Position numbers and translations under genes: made by a program. The notes under the pieces were generated by a model. It was not told the origin of the DNA and did no database searches. It saw only the letters and a list, made by a program, of their open reading frames with translations. This document shows positions 38,497-49,808 of a stretch of DNA of 64,000 nt, piece by piece. How positions within the stretch are numbered: position 1 is the stretch's first letter; the number at the start of each line of letters is the position of its first letter. Source of the stretch: Athripsodes cinereus (lineage: Eukaryota; Arthropoda; Insecta; Trichoptera; Leptoceridae); assembly GCA_947579605.1 (NCBI GenBank), contig OX388321.1, forward strand, positions 12,055,427-12,119,426, written 5' to 3'.

Positions 38497-38761
38497 GTCT
38501 AAAGCAAGGATGGCCAACCCGCGGCCCGCGAAGCATTTGGTCACTTTTTTTAATAATATTCGGTACAAGTACAAGGAGTTTTGAAACATTTCAAATCCCT
38601 ATGCCATTTGGAAAATTTGGCGACGGGGGGAAGAAATTTTAGGGTAAAGGAAAATTATCAAATGTTTCATATACAGAGTATATTGTTGTGCGGCCCGGAA
38701 GGAAATCTCATTCTGAAATTTGGCCCGGCTGCTGAAAAGGTTAACCACCCATGGTCTAAAG
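38497..38761. mobile_element. hAT-type MITE with perfect 8-bp target duplication
   Basis: Element 38505-38753 (249 bp). It starts CAAGGATGGCCAACCCGCGG; the right end in reverse is CATGGGTGGTTAACC. GTCTAAAG lies at 38497-38504 and 38754-38761. CGGCCCG words sit near both ends. The core 38573-38645 is shared with 36067-36141. Confidence 0.92.
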
Positions 38762-40199
38762 TGTACCGTTATGAAAACACATATATTTAAAGATTTAAGT
38801 ATCGCTTGTGCATTAATCTTTACCATCGAGTAATCAGAAATCAGTCGGCGTTGCAGGTTAAGTAATACAGTATAGTGAATAGGGCTTTATGTACATAGTA
38901 TGACGCCCCAAAACTTCCTTTAGCAAACACATCTACTTATTTGATACGATCATAGTAAACACAGCATGTGTAAGTAATTTTTATAAAATCAAATGCATAC
39001 TACACGTACCAGAATACGTATAATCTTTCATAATTTAGTAACTACAAATAAATTATTATGGACTACACCTAATGCGCAAACAGGTGTAAGATTTACATTT
39101 ATACAGTACTACATTCATCAAACAATCATTATTATTAATATATAAAGAATATTAAATTACATAATAATATCTAATAAAGAATTATCTATGTAGATTACGT
39201 AAGAAAAGACTAACCGTGGTGTAGATTATAAATGAAGAATAAAAAAGATAACTTATTTTACGAATAAAAGTCTCACTGAAATAAAGATACCTATTTATTG
39301 GAATCATATTATAAGTAAAAGACATAAAGATGGGTATATAACATTGCCTTTATTTTTTTTAAATGGCATTGTGGAGCAAACCGAAATGAAATTTCTTAAT
39401 ACGTATTTGTCAAACAGAATGACATCACAAAAGTAATACATAATGAATTCAATACGAAAATATATAAATCATAATAAACTTGTAAAGCTAATAAATACAC
39501 AGATTAGGTTTAAAATAGAGAACAAAATAATTTGTATAAGTATAATCATTATGTACTGTTATATACATATTTTTTTATTATTGAGACTGCTGGTGACGGT
39601 GAAATCTCGGCGCCACTTAGTTATTTGAATACAACTTTATTTCGCGACATCATCGAACAAAACAAAGAGTAAATAGTGGAGTAGCTGACCACATCTCTCA
39701 ACGTAGTTTTTGCATTTTACTGGATTCTTGCACCTATTTGAGTGAAGATACTAAGGAATACTCAACAGACACTTCATCCGCAAAACTAACAGAATGTACA
39801 AACTGCTTTTTTAACTAGGAAACAGGAAATGTGTCGTCTTAATATTTGAAGGGTAATATATATTTATCCAAACTTTGAAATCACTGTTTCAATTACTGTC
39901 CAACTGAAAACTCTTCTAGTTTTAGACCAATTTTTGTTTTTCACTATTAACTCAACCTTTATCGTCAGTTACCGACTATTGATTTCAAACCAATTTTTAC
40001 TGATCATACCTACTCATTGGTGAAGAAAAATTAGCCGTAAATTGTAATACTGAAAAATGCTCCCGTAATCGGTCAATTGCTCTTCTACTTACCCTAATGG
40101 TATAAGTAAGCCGACTAAAATAAAAATACGTAGTAAGCTTGTATAGATACTAAAAGATTAGCATACTTGATAGCAGGTAGGTATATTATCAATACGATT

Positions 40200-40385
40200 T
40201 ATATATTAAGTTTAATAATATAAATATAGTCGATAATCTGGTTGTAGGTTGTTTGTTGTAGTTTGGTTTTATGAATGAACGACGAACGGTGAGAGAAAAC
40301 GAAGAAACAGGAAGGAAAACAGGTCCGGCGCGGATATTCAAAAAGTCATAAAGTCCGCGACAGCTTGACCCCGGCATTCCCACAT
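40200..40385. promoter_or_regulatory. Candidate regulatory block with paired ETS cores
   Basis: A local GC-rich, non-repeat block. ACAGGAAGGAAAACAGG at 40308-40324 holds two adjacent GGAA cores, followed by CCGGCGCGG. On the minus strand ATGTGGGAATG near 40380 fits a Su(H)-type TGTGGGAA site. Inference only. Confidence 0.3.
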
Positions 40386-40659
40386 TAATTAATAATTAAC
40401 AAAATACACATTCGTGTGATCACATATTATTATAGTTTTACGATAGGTATTCATAATGTCGAGCTTTCGCATTTCCGCTGATATTCGACTCCTCGGTGAG
40501 ATGATTTATTTTTATTATGTAGTAGGTATTTTCATGTTCATAATGATACTTACAACTCCCGTTTCAAATAAAATGTCTCAATTTCTTATTAGTTGCTCTA
40601 TAAGACAGATCAATAAATAATTACAATTTATATTAATGATTGGATTACTCGATAACCTG

Positions 40660-40760
40660 AAAGTAGAGAATCAGACTATCAATCCAAAGATCCAGGTTCG
40701 ATTCCTACCTCTAGCGCCGCCGACTTACTATACCTTCATGACATGTCAAGCAATCAATTT
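40660..40760 (+). mobile_element. tRNA-like SINE relic
   Basis: CTGAAAGTAGAGAATCAGAC followed 25 bp later by a perfect B box GGTTCGATTCC, then CCGCCGACTTACTATACC as in the 10160 copy. Confidence 0.55.
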
Positions 40761-41885
40761 AATTTCTAATACTATTTATATTTTTCCCACTATTGTGTCT
40801 ATGTTTTGGCCCTGAAAAGGATATTTTTTCACCGATTTGGTCGTAAGGTCTTTCGATGTTCGACTGCCTTGCTTGTGAACGTAGAGATGTTTAGACGGTG
40901 AGCCACATAGTGCAAGATTACCATCTCAAAAAAATCAGCGGGAACCTGCAGGACATCCACGAAGCAGGACCGAAGACGGTGAACCGCTGGAGCCAAGACT
41001 GTAGAGGATACGACGCAACCCACATGGTTTAAGATTTATCATACGAAATCCAAGCCATACGAAAAGTAAAGTAAGTATCGATTTCATAATAATATAATTG
41101 AAACAAGTGTTCCTTTCTACTACTGTATAGATTATTGATTCCGAGAGAGACGTCTTTCGACTTATCAGGTCATTATCTATTGAATATACGGGATAGTCAC
41201 ATATAAATACTCTTAATTACATGGGTTAGACTACATAAAATCCGTATGATAATATATATCTAATATTAACATAAATAATAATAAAAATAATACCATGGAG
41301 AAGAAGACGAAGAAAACTGTCATGTTCTGTCACAAGACATTTGCCGGTGTTTGCGCACTAAAACAGGTTCCAATATAATATAATCCTTAAATATATATTT
41401 TAGCCCGTTCACATGTGTCTGTGTATGTTTCAATATCAACAACAGATATTGATGAAGTAGAAAAATAGGAAAAAATCCATATCAATTGGAAATGCTCCTG
41501 GATAATAAAATTGGATATAGGTTTCTTAATAAAGACATTGCAAGTGGCAAAAGTTATTCCTTAAAAATAGATATTTTATCTTTAATGTTACAAATTATAA
41601 AACAAATAGTTATGTATGAAAAATTATCTTAAATTGAAATAAGGCATCCAATGTGTACCAAATTCTGAGTACCTACTTGCAAAAAGATTTGCATTTTGAA
41701 AACATTATGTTTTCTTTTAGAACAAATAGAAAGAAATTGGTCGAGGTTGGTTGGAAGACGTTGTATGCTGGAGATAACTATGTCCCTTGCACTGTGTAAT
41801 TGTTGATTTTGCCAATGTGGAATGAAAAATAAGGTTGTAACCAATAGACAATGAAGGATAAAATAAATTCATTCATCCATTTATT

Positions 41886-42030
41886 TCATCAATTATGACA
41901 TTTACTACAAGTGGGGTTGCCAGCGGATAAACTACATATAATAATAAATAAAAGTCGTCTTCAACGTGTTAATAAATGCTCAGACATTAAGAATGGGTGA
42001 CATACCTACCTCATATAATAAATAATACTT
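41886..42030 (-). mobile_element. Family A 3' half, decayed
   Basis: CTACAAGTGGGGTTGCCAGC, AAAGTCGTCTTCAACGTG and CAGACATTAAGAATGGGTG match. Confidence 0.7.
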
Positions 42031-43496
42031 GTCTCTGAATAAAACTGAGTATAAGTCTAGTATTTAATGTTATTATAATAATACAATATATAAAATAATA
42101 ATATTATAAATAATCAGCAGGTATATTTGTATGTAGGTATGTATATTCTATACAGTGTAATAGTGGTTGATAAGCTGTCCTATGATATCGGATCAGTTCT
42201 CACGATTATTATGTTAATGCAGCGTTTAATCAGCTTTGACTGAGCGACGCTATCATACCTATACATAATATACCAAATACAATATTTATACATTACTTAT
42301 AATATTATGTAGGTAATGTTAGAAGTGTGATGTCTTCAACATATTATTGAGCTAGAGTAAACATTGTATTGTATACAACCAAGGAAGCACAAAATAAACA
42401 AATTACTTCAATTTAACAAACACACTTACATAATTCGCGTATTATTAATGTTCTATTATAATTTACATACATTCATTTGCTACCTACATGCTGACGACGA
42501 ACAAAAATGTTCTCATTGACTAAAAGCTAACTCAAATTCAAATTCATTCATTTATTTCCTCAAATAAGCACATAAAAAAAAAATACAGTTCAAATATCTA
42601 ACAAACACATGATTTACAAACATTTTAGTTGTGTTATTATCGGACTAAGTTTTGTTTCTGGATGTGTTTGTATGCAATTTAAGTTTGACAGTAACACGGA
42701 AAATGAGAAAGAGGAAGTTTCAAGGAAGAAGTTCTGGTAACGCCGGATTTTAAAGTTAAAAGAACAGTTCCTGGTCACAGTTAAAAAAGTTTTGACGAGA
42801 CGCTTCATTTCAAGAAGATCTAAAGTTCTTCAGAGAGTGGTGGAACTGTCGAAACTAAACACAAAAAAATTAAGTGGAAAGCATAGATACCTCGTAGCTT
42901 CGTGTCTTTCAATTGTTAGAAGTGTTATTATTACCATGTGTATGAATGTACATTATGTGTTTTAATCGTAATAAACTCTTTGTTACAGTTTTGTAGGACT
43001 AAAATAATGATCAACATCACAGTATGAAATTAATTCGTCCTCGACCTATTATTTGATTGTAAACATCAACAGTGTACAGTGCAATACGCATTTAGATAGA
43101 ATTAAATTTAACTATGATCAAAATAATTATGTAAGCAAATAAACTTTCCGGACTATTACAATACAAATGGTCATAAAGATGGAACAAACAAATCTCCGAA
43201 TTATTATTGCAAGCTGGTATTTAACACGAATAACAAAATTCTATTACGAGAATCAATGCGTAGATACAAAATAAATGTATAACAATTGTGTAAAATAATA
43301 TATCTAATAAATCGAAACATAAAGTCGACATTTAAATACTCGTAATTTTCAGCAGCATCTAAAACAGCTTTTAAACCATAGATATTATAGAACATAGTTC
43401 AGTTGGGATACGTACAGTGATATCATACTTGTATTTCTTTCAATACATGAAATTTCGATATCAGAAAAGTTAATATATTATTATCTATAATACATA
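42031..43496. other. AT-rich sequence, nothing recognised
   Basis: A purine-rich stretch lies at 42690-42740. No gene or repeat boundary was assigned. Confidence 0.5.
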
Positions 43497-43799
43497 AATG
43501 TTTTCGACGTACTATACTATACTATACCATCACGGCATATCCCACAAGTGGGGCAGCCAGCAGATCAGCTGCATGTTAGAAACATGCAAACTGTCCTCTT
43601 CGTGCCAATATAAAATCAAGACATTCAGGATGGGTGGCAAACCTCATCGCTGAATTTAAGATGTAAAATGTCTTATTTTTTTCGAACACCTGCCTTTTAC
43701 AGGGCACTCGAAAACTTACGCAGAAGAGTGGGAGACCAATTCTTTACCGGGTGCTCCACGGGAACAACGTGGAGCACCCAACAACAATGTTTTCGACGT
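43497..43799 (-). mobile_element. Family A retroposon, full-length copy with 14-bp target duplication and 5' hairpin
   Basis: Element 43511-43785. AATGTTTTCGACGT lies at 43497-43510 and 43786-43799. The 3' tail is (GTATA)n on the minus strand. At the 5' end GGGTGCTCCACG (43749-43760) is followed by its exact reverse complement at 43768-43779, an extra inverted segment absent from the 2329-2582 copy. Confidence 0.9.
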
Positions 43800-46700
43800 C
43801 CCGTTTTTAAAACCCTCCTCCGCTATACAATGTTTCTGTGATAGCGATATTAATGTCGTGAAGAGAGGGCACATAACCTTTCTGAATGAAAGAGATTTGA
43901 TGTTTCCAAACGAAACGTAGATGTTAAAGAAATGTTAAGGACGAACGAAGATTAAGAAGACATATAACGTAGGTACAAACAATCAAGCATATAATATTTA
44001 TGAGGGTGATTATTAAACGTACTTATACTTCACATACATGTACCGTTATCATCAGAACTTGAAACAATAAGTGAGCAATCATACATTAAGTACTCGCAAA
44101 AAATATCCGTAATTAGGTAGGTACCTCACATCAACATCGCCTCAGTCATCTGTTATAGGTACCTATAATGTTCAATGCTCCAAGTAGGGCAGTCAGCAGG
44201 CGGTACAATATTATAGTATGTATACCTTTAGTAACAGAAGCATTTATAGTGCATCGTGTAGTAACGTAGATAGATATACCTACTGTCACAGGATGCAACG
44301 TTTAATGGTAAAATTACATCAAGATAATATGACATTCTACCTTCTTAATATTATGTACCTACATTCGCAACAGTAGGTAATCTGTAACAGCGTGCAAATG
44401 GAAAAATGCGCTTCCTCTAATACGTGTAACATATTATGGAGGTGTGTTTTGTTTGTAAACGCAGACTGCAGCTGGAAATCTTACGTGAAAGGAAGTGATT
44501 CCTATCTTCAATAGAAATTCAATGAAAAAACCTTACAAGAAATCTTAGAAATGTATCAATAATAATAACAACATATCATTAAGACATAATCAATTCCGGT
44601 GACTACGTGTTTCATTCATGGTTTGTCTTATTTTAGTAACTGTAAACTTTGTAATATGCGATAAAATACTTTGCAAAGACTTAATGGCACGGGAGTGCTT
44701 ATGATCTTGACTAAGCTGTATTTTGAAAACACACCCTTCCTGTAAAGAAAAGAGGTTATTGAATTGTCACCCAAATCCTCTGAATGGAGGCTTGTTTCCT
44801 TCCCATATTTCAGAGGTGAATTTATAGGATGAATGAACAAAATATTATAAGGAAATCATAAAATATAAATTACAACTAGATAAATAAAAGGATTGAAATT
44901 TACGTACGACTGAGTAAATACAGAATAAAAATGTTATCGACTGATACCTAAGGGTATCGACTGACCTCTTCTCATAGACATACTGCATAGACTCGAGTTA
45001 ATGAACCAATTTCATAAAATAATTCATGCATAAAATTCATCCTCCACTTGAAGTTGTAATTAACAATAAACTTATGAATGATCTAGATAAAAGTGCTTCC
45101 TGACCTACGCTAAATAATTAGGTGGTAAATTATATGCGGTGCTTTGAGTGGAGCAAGTGGTATTAAAAGCTGTTGAAATGTCAGAACACTTAGGCTGATA
45201 TTATGAGTTAGCTCTGCCGATATAATATGCCAATTCCAGTAAACAGATGGTCAATGAATTAATTAATGAATGAATAAAGTGTAGGCCCAGTCCCAGTCAA
45301 TGAGAGCGTAGTAAGAATATTTGCATGTAAACAAATTATGATGATCTAGTATTTAAACATGTTTAAATATGCAGTGTTGAAACATTAAATATAATAATTA
45401 TTGTAGTAGGTATATTATACATACCTACACATGGATCCGTCAAGGGTATACTTGTACAATTATTATTTTGTAATTACGACCGGTATGTCTACTGTCCAGT
45501 TAGTACATACACTTTTAATGTTTTGGTGGTCTAAGGATGAATCCTGAATCTTAATCTGCGTGAAGCTGGAAAGCAACATAATTGTGGCATTGATTATTTT
45601 CTTATTTTTTTATGTTTGAAGATGGTGTAATGTTTTAAAATGAATATATGTATTGTAAAAAGCAAATGCCGTGTATTGGTTGAATAAATAAAAATAATGT
45701 ATCTTAAAATTATGTCACCCTCTTTTTCAGGGTCAATTTCTACTATAGGTTATCCAGTAATACCCATTATCATAGTATTATGTATTTTTATTATCCTTCA
45801 CTGTGTACCGTTACAAAATATCACAGAAGCCATATGGGGGCGAGGGGTTGCATATTTTCCAGTGATTGCAATATTATTTAAATACATAATTACGCCATGA
45901 AATTCTACTATGTACAAGAATGAATCATTATATAAATATAATTTGTGCCCCTCCTCCATCTCATATCTGGATGCCCATGATATCTTGTAACAGTGTACAG
46001 TAAAAGATTAAAATAATAAATACAACTATGATCATCAATATATAATTTCTAACTGGATACTACTGTATAACCTATAGTAGAAATTGACCTTTTTCAGTAG
46101 GTAATGTATTATTTTCTCTCATATTCCAGAACAAAATATACCACAACGATAAGAATAAAATGGTCAATTTCAGTAATCTAGTACTCGAATAAACAAGTAA
46201 ACTACTGTATCTTACAGTAATCGAATATAATATACACGATCAGATCGGCTGTATGAAGTAGAATATATTTACGAGACATTATAGGTAATAGTAATGTGTA
46301 CATAATATAATACTCTATTGCTATGTATGTATGGTATATATAATATGATGTAAGTAAAGAGGAAACTGCTCATTACACCAAGTACTATGTACTAGAGTGG
46401 AGACTAGTATAATCCAGCAGGCACACTACTACTGTATTAATATTATATTATTATCAACAGAGACTTCTCTATAATAGTACAACAGTAATCCCCGTATAAA
46501 TATTTTGAGTCCGTTTGTAACAATGTATTGAATACGCAAGAAACAAGGAAAACAATGCTTTCTATCAACACTTGCATCATTTGAATGTGTTCCCGGATAA
46601 TAAAATTGTATGTATCTTATTAATTAATAAAAATATTAACGATAGTTTGAAGGTATAAAAAAATTAAACAATACCACCAAACCAGAGTTTTTTGCTACCC

Positions 46701-47652
46701 AAAAATTATTTAGAGATTTTTCAACACAGGGAACATCCAAGACCGAAAATAAGTACCTATGTCATAAAAGTCATTTGCATGTGTTGCCATTTTGGAAATC
46801 ATTTTGCCTCTTACGTTTATCGCCATTTTACATGAAAGTTTTGAGACTTTTTGAGATTATTCCTTGAGGGAAGCCGAGTTTAGTTAGTTAGTATAATAAT
46901 AATACAACAAAAAGATATAAGGGAATCAAATTATACAAAACCTAACGAAGTAGTATCTTCATTATTATCTATGTACAACTATATGGATCCCAGAGCGCGA
47001 TATTAACTTATTAATCCGTTAATCGATAATTAACAAACTTAAAAATGAATTAACTTAACCTTAAAAAGTGTCAACTACCCATATGTAAAAAACTGATAAT
47101 TCCTTCTTTTGTAAACGGATTAATCTTTGGATAATAGTTGGCACTCCTATCCCATATATTATAAATTCAATTGTAACTTGCGTACATTATTAAACAAAGC
47201 GCGAATTAAAGAGTAACAAAATTAATTTTTGATTAACGATTTTTGTTAAAATTTTGATCAACTGTAGTTTGCTGATGGCTACTGCTAACAGAGGATTACT
47301 AGTACTCCTACTGTACATCTTTTGTATTTTTTTTCATACTAAGTACAAGAAGATCAGATATAATCATATTATACCTATCTACCTCTTCGCTATTATGATT
47401 GCGATGTACTTAGTACATTACAATCATTGAACGAGATTAGTTTGTAGGTAGTTTGTTATCTTTAGATAAACTTGTTCATGTATGTAAGTGCAAGTAGGTA
47501 TGTAGGCACTAATATACTCCTTACTTCTCAGTGTTTTTACTCATTACAAACAGGATCTTTGTGAAGAAAGTAATGACTTAATGATTTTTATTAAATATAT
47601 AATTATTGTGACTTTGAATTACTGAACAAGGTGAATATTAGGAAATGAGGGT
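43800..47652. other. AT-rich sequence, few features
   Basis: A possible family A scrap (CTCCAAGTAGGGCAGTCAGC) lies near 44178. Small frames on both strands have no domain. Nothing else recognised. Confidence 0.5.
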
Positions 47653-48344
47653 TAGGGGAACGTCGGGTTACCCCGGATATCGTTATATCTCAGCAATTAA
47701 ATACTTGCCATAAGTACAATGTATTATAACACGTACCTTATTATAATCTTAACAAGCCACTAAAAAATCACGGAGGTGAGCCATGGGAGTTGTAAGTTTT
47801 TGTTTTTTTAGGACATTTTTGTGAACTCTTGTCACATTTCGTAATTGTTATAATCCAAATAAAAATGTTCTAGTACTACATTGACTTTGTTTTATATCAA
47901 TAAACAATTAATTATATTTTTTATGTAATTTTTTTTTATTTAAGATAAATTAATCAGTTAATGGCAATCGGGTACCCCCGGACATTGAAGTGTAGGTATG
48001 GATATTTTTTCGAAACTTCTTTACCGTCTAAAATCTCACTGGTGAGAAATACAAAGATTGGATACAAAAAGTTGATCCAAATTCCAACATAAACTTTATT
48101 TACGATATTTGCGTAGTAAATAGCTTCATGGTCTGTCTTTTATAAAGTGTTCGGAAGAAACTGCCAATTTATTTATGACAAATTTTTGTTCAAACTTCTG
48201 AAACTGCCTGAAAATTTACAGATATGATAAATCACAATTGAATAATGTATTCCTATGATTGTGTTTTACTCACAAATATGCACTCAGTAATTTAGTTTTC
48301 ATTTGTATCAAATTAAGTGTCCGGGACTACCCGACCCTCCTCTA
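47653..48344. mobile_element. Nonautonomous DNA transposon, TA target duplication
   Basis: Element 47655-48342 (688 bp). Left end GGGGAACGTCGGGTTACCCC then GGA; right end in reverse GAGGAGGGTCGGGTAGTCCC then GGACA. TA flanks both ends. A third end-like word, TCGGGTACCCCCGGACA, sits inside near 47969. TA duplication suggests Tc1/mariner/pogo; no transposase frame remains. Confidence 0.75.
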
Positions 48345-49711
48345 TAAAAAAAATAAGATAGCAATTTATTACTCCCATAACTAATAAGGGATAAAGCTAG
48401 TTATTTTAGCAATACTTAATAAAACAATAAGCAAAGCTGTAACATTGCTTTTAGATATTTTATATAGTTTTGAGGAAGTTATTATAAACTTTTATTTCTA
48501 ATTAGTGGCAAACTCATATTGTATATGTGGGAGCTCTAGCCTTTATTTTTTTATCAGTCACAATCGATCAAAGACTTCTAACTAAACCATTTTTGTTCAT
48601 AGATGTACTTAAAATTGAGCTGGCATACATACGATAGCAAAATTAGTAATCTAGGCGTATAATGAAACTAGTAGTTTCTTTGACTTTTTATGTCATAACA
48701 TTAAGGCTTTACTGAACAAAGTTGATAGTATAACTGAAGGATTTATTGATACGAAACACGTAGGTACCTCAAATTTATTAAGCTTATTGTCTACGTAAGA
48801 CGGAATATAACATAAACATTATACATTTAACCTTTCTAGTTGACTTAGACACTAACTCTTCTGTAGGAGATGATTTGACTGTCTTTTATTTATTTTTTAT
48901 TTATACTAATCCTAATGCGTCTTACCATTTACCATTTATTTTTATTTATTTTATATGGATATATAGGACAACAATTCAATCATTAAACACAAAAATGAAA
49001 ATATACAAAAACAACAAAATCTGGCCCCAGTCAGCACCATAGAGCTAGGGGCTAGAAGATCTTCAAATGAATTTGTCTTCTATAAAGCACATAATTTACC
49101 TCTTGTTTTAACACAAAACATTAAAATCAGAAAAAAAAACAAAAATCCGGCAATCAAAATCTAATATCTCTTCTTTCTAATGTACAAGCAATATCACTGA
49201 TTTAAAAAAAAAAACGATAATTTCTAAAGAGGAAATGTCACTTTACATACATTACTTCATTTTATCTTTAAGATCAAATGTGTACGGAATTATAGTGTCT
49301 AAAAAGTTTTTACAAGTCAATGGGTTCATCACTGAAGTGTGTGTTTCTTAAGCTGCGCAATAATTTACATTAGTTAAACCGTTACAAGTCGTTAAAAATA
49401 TTAAGAAGTAGACAACTTTTCTATCTAAAAACACGTAAAATATAATAGTACAGTTGTTAATAATAATAATAAAATTCATTCATAGAACAAAACATATACA
49501 TACGTAGCTACCTTGTGTAGTACATATCTTAATATGGAGAAACCATTAGGAACATTATTATGTATACCAATCATTTCCTTAGTAAACCTGTTGCTATTAC
49601 TACTACTACCACTAAGATTATTGATAGCACATCCATACTACTACATTATGTATTGATACATGTATGTTGCGATTTTTTTACATGGCAAAAAAAGTTGTTA
49701 GTTAAGTTCAC

Positions 49712-49808
49712 CTCCTCGGTTGAACATCCGCAGTAAGACTTCTGCTGGCCGGATGTCGTAGTCTTCATCTCTCAAGAAACAGCAGCTAAGATAGCCCCAA
49801 GGTACCAT
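49712..49808 (-). CDS. Candidate alternative first coding exon (32 codons plus 1 nt), upstream promoter
   Basis: Seen: on the minus strand an ATG at 49808-49806, preceded directly by an in-frame TAA, opens 32 codons with coding-like composition in an AT-rich setting. The peptide starts MVPWGYLSCCFLRDEDYD and ends LLRMFNRG. It runs into a donor GAG|GTGAAC (GT at 49711-49710). Reading on past the donor meets a TAA within a few codons. The exon ends in phase 1 with G, exactly what 6908-7024 needs (G+AC = Asp). A good acceptor (TTCTTCACCTCTAG, AG at 49877-49876) lies 67 bp upstream of the ATG, so the exon may be 49712-49875 with a 5' UTR exon further right. The -3 position of the ATG is T, so the start context is not ideal. 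Inference: N-terminus of a long Pointed isoform. Alternative: an exon of an unrelated minus-strand gene, or chance. Confidence 0.6.

Noticed and set aside
40801..41030. GC-richer block encoding LAPAVHRLRSCF on the minus strand
   Set aside because: It may be an old repeat relic, but I could not match it to a family or find boundaries.
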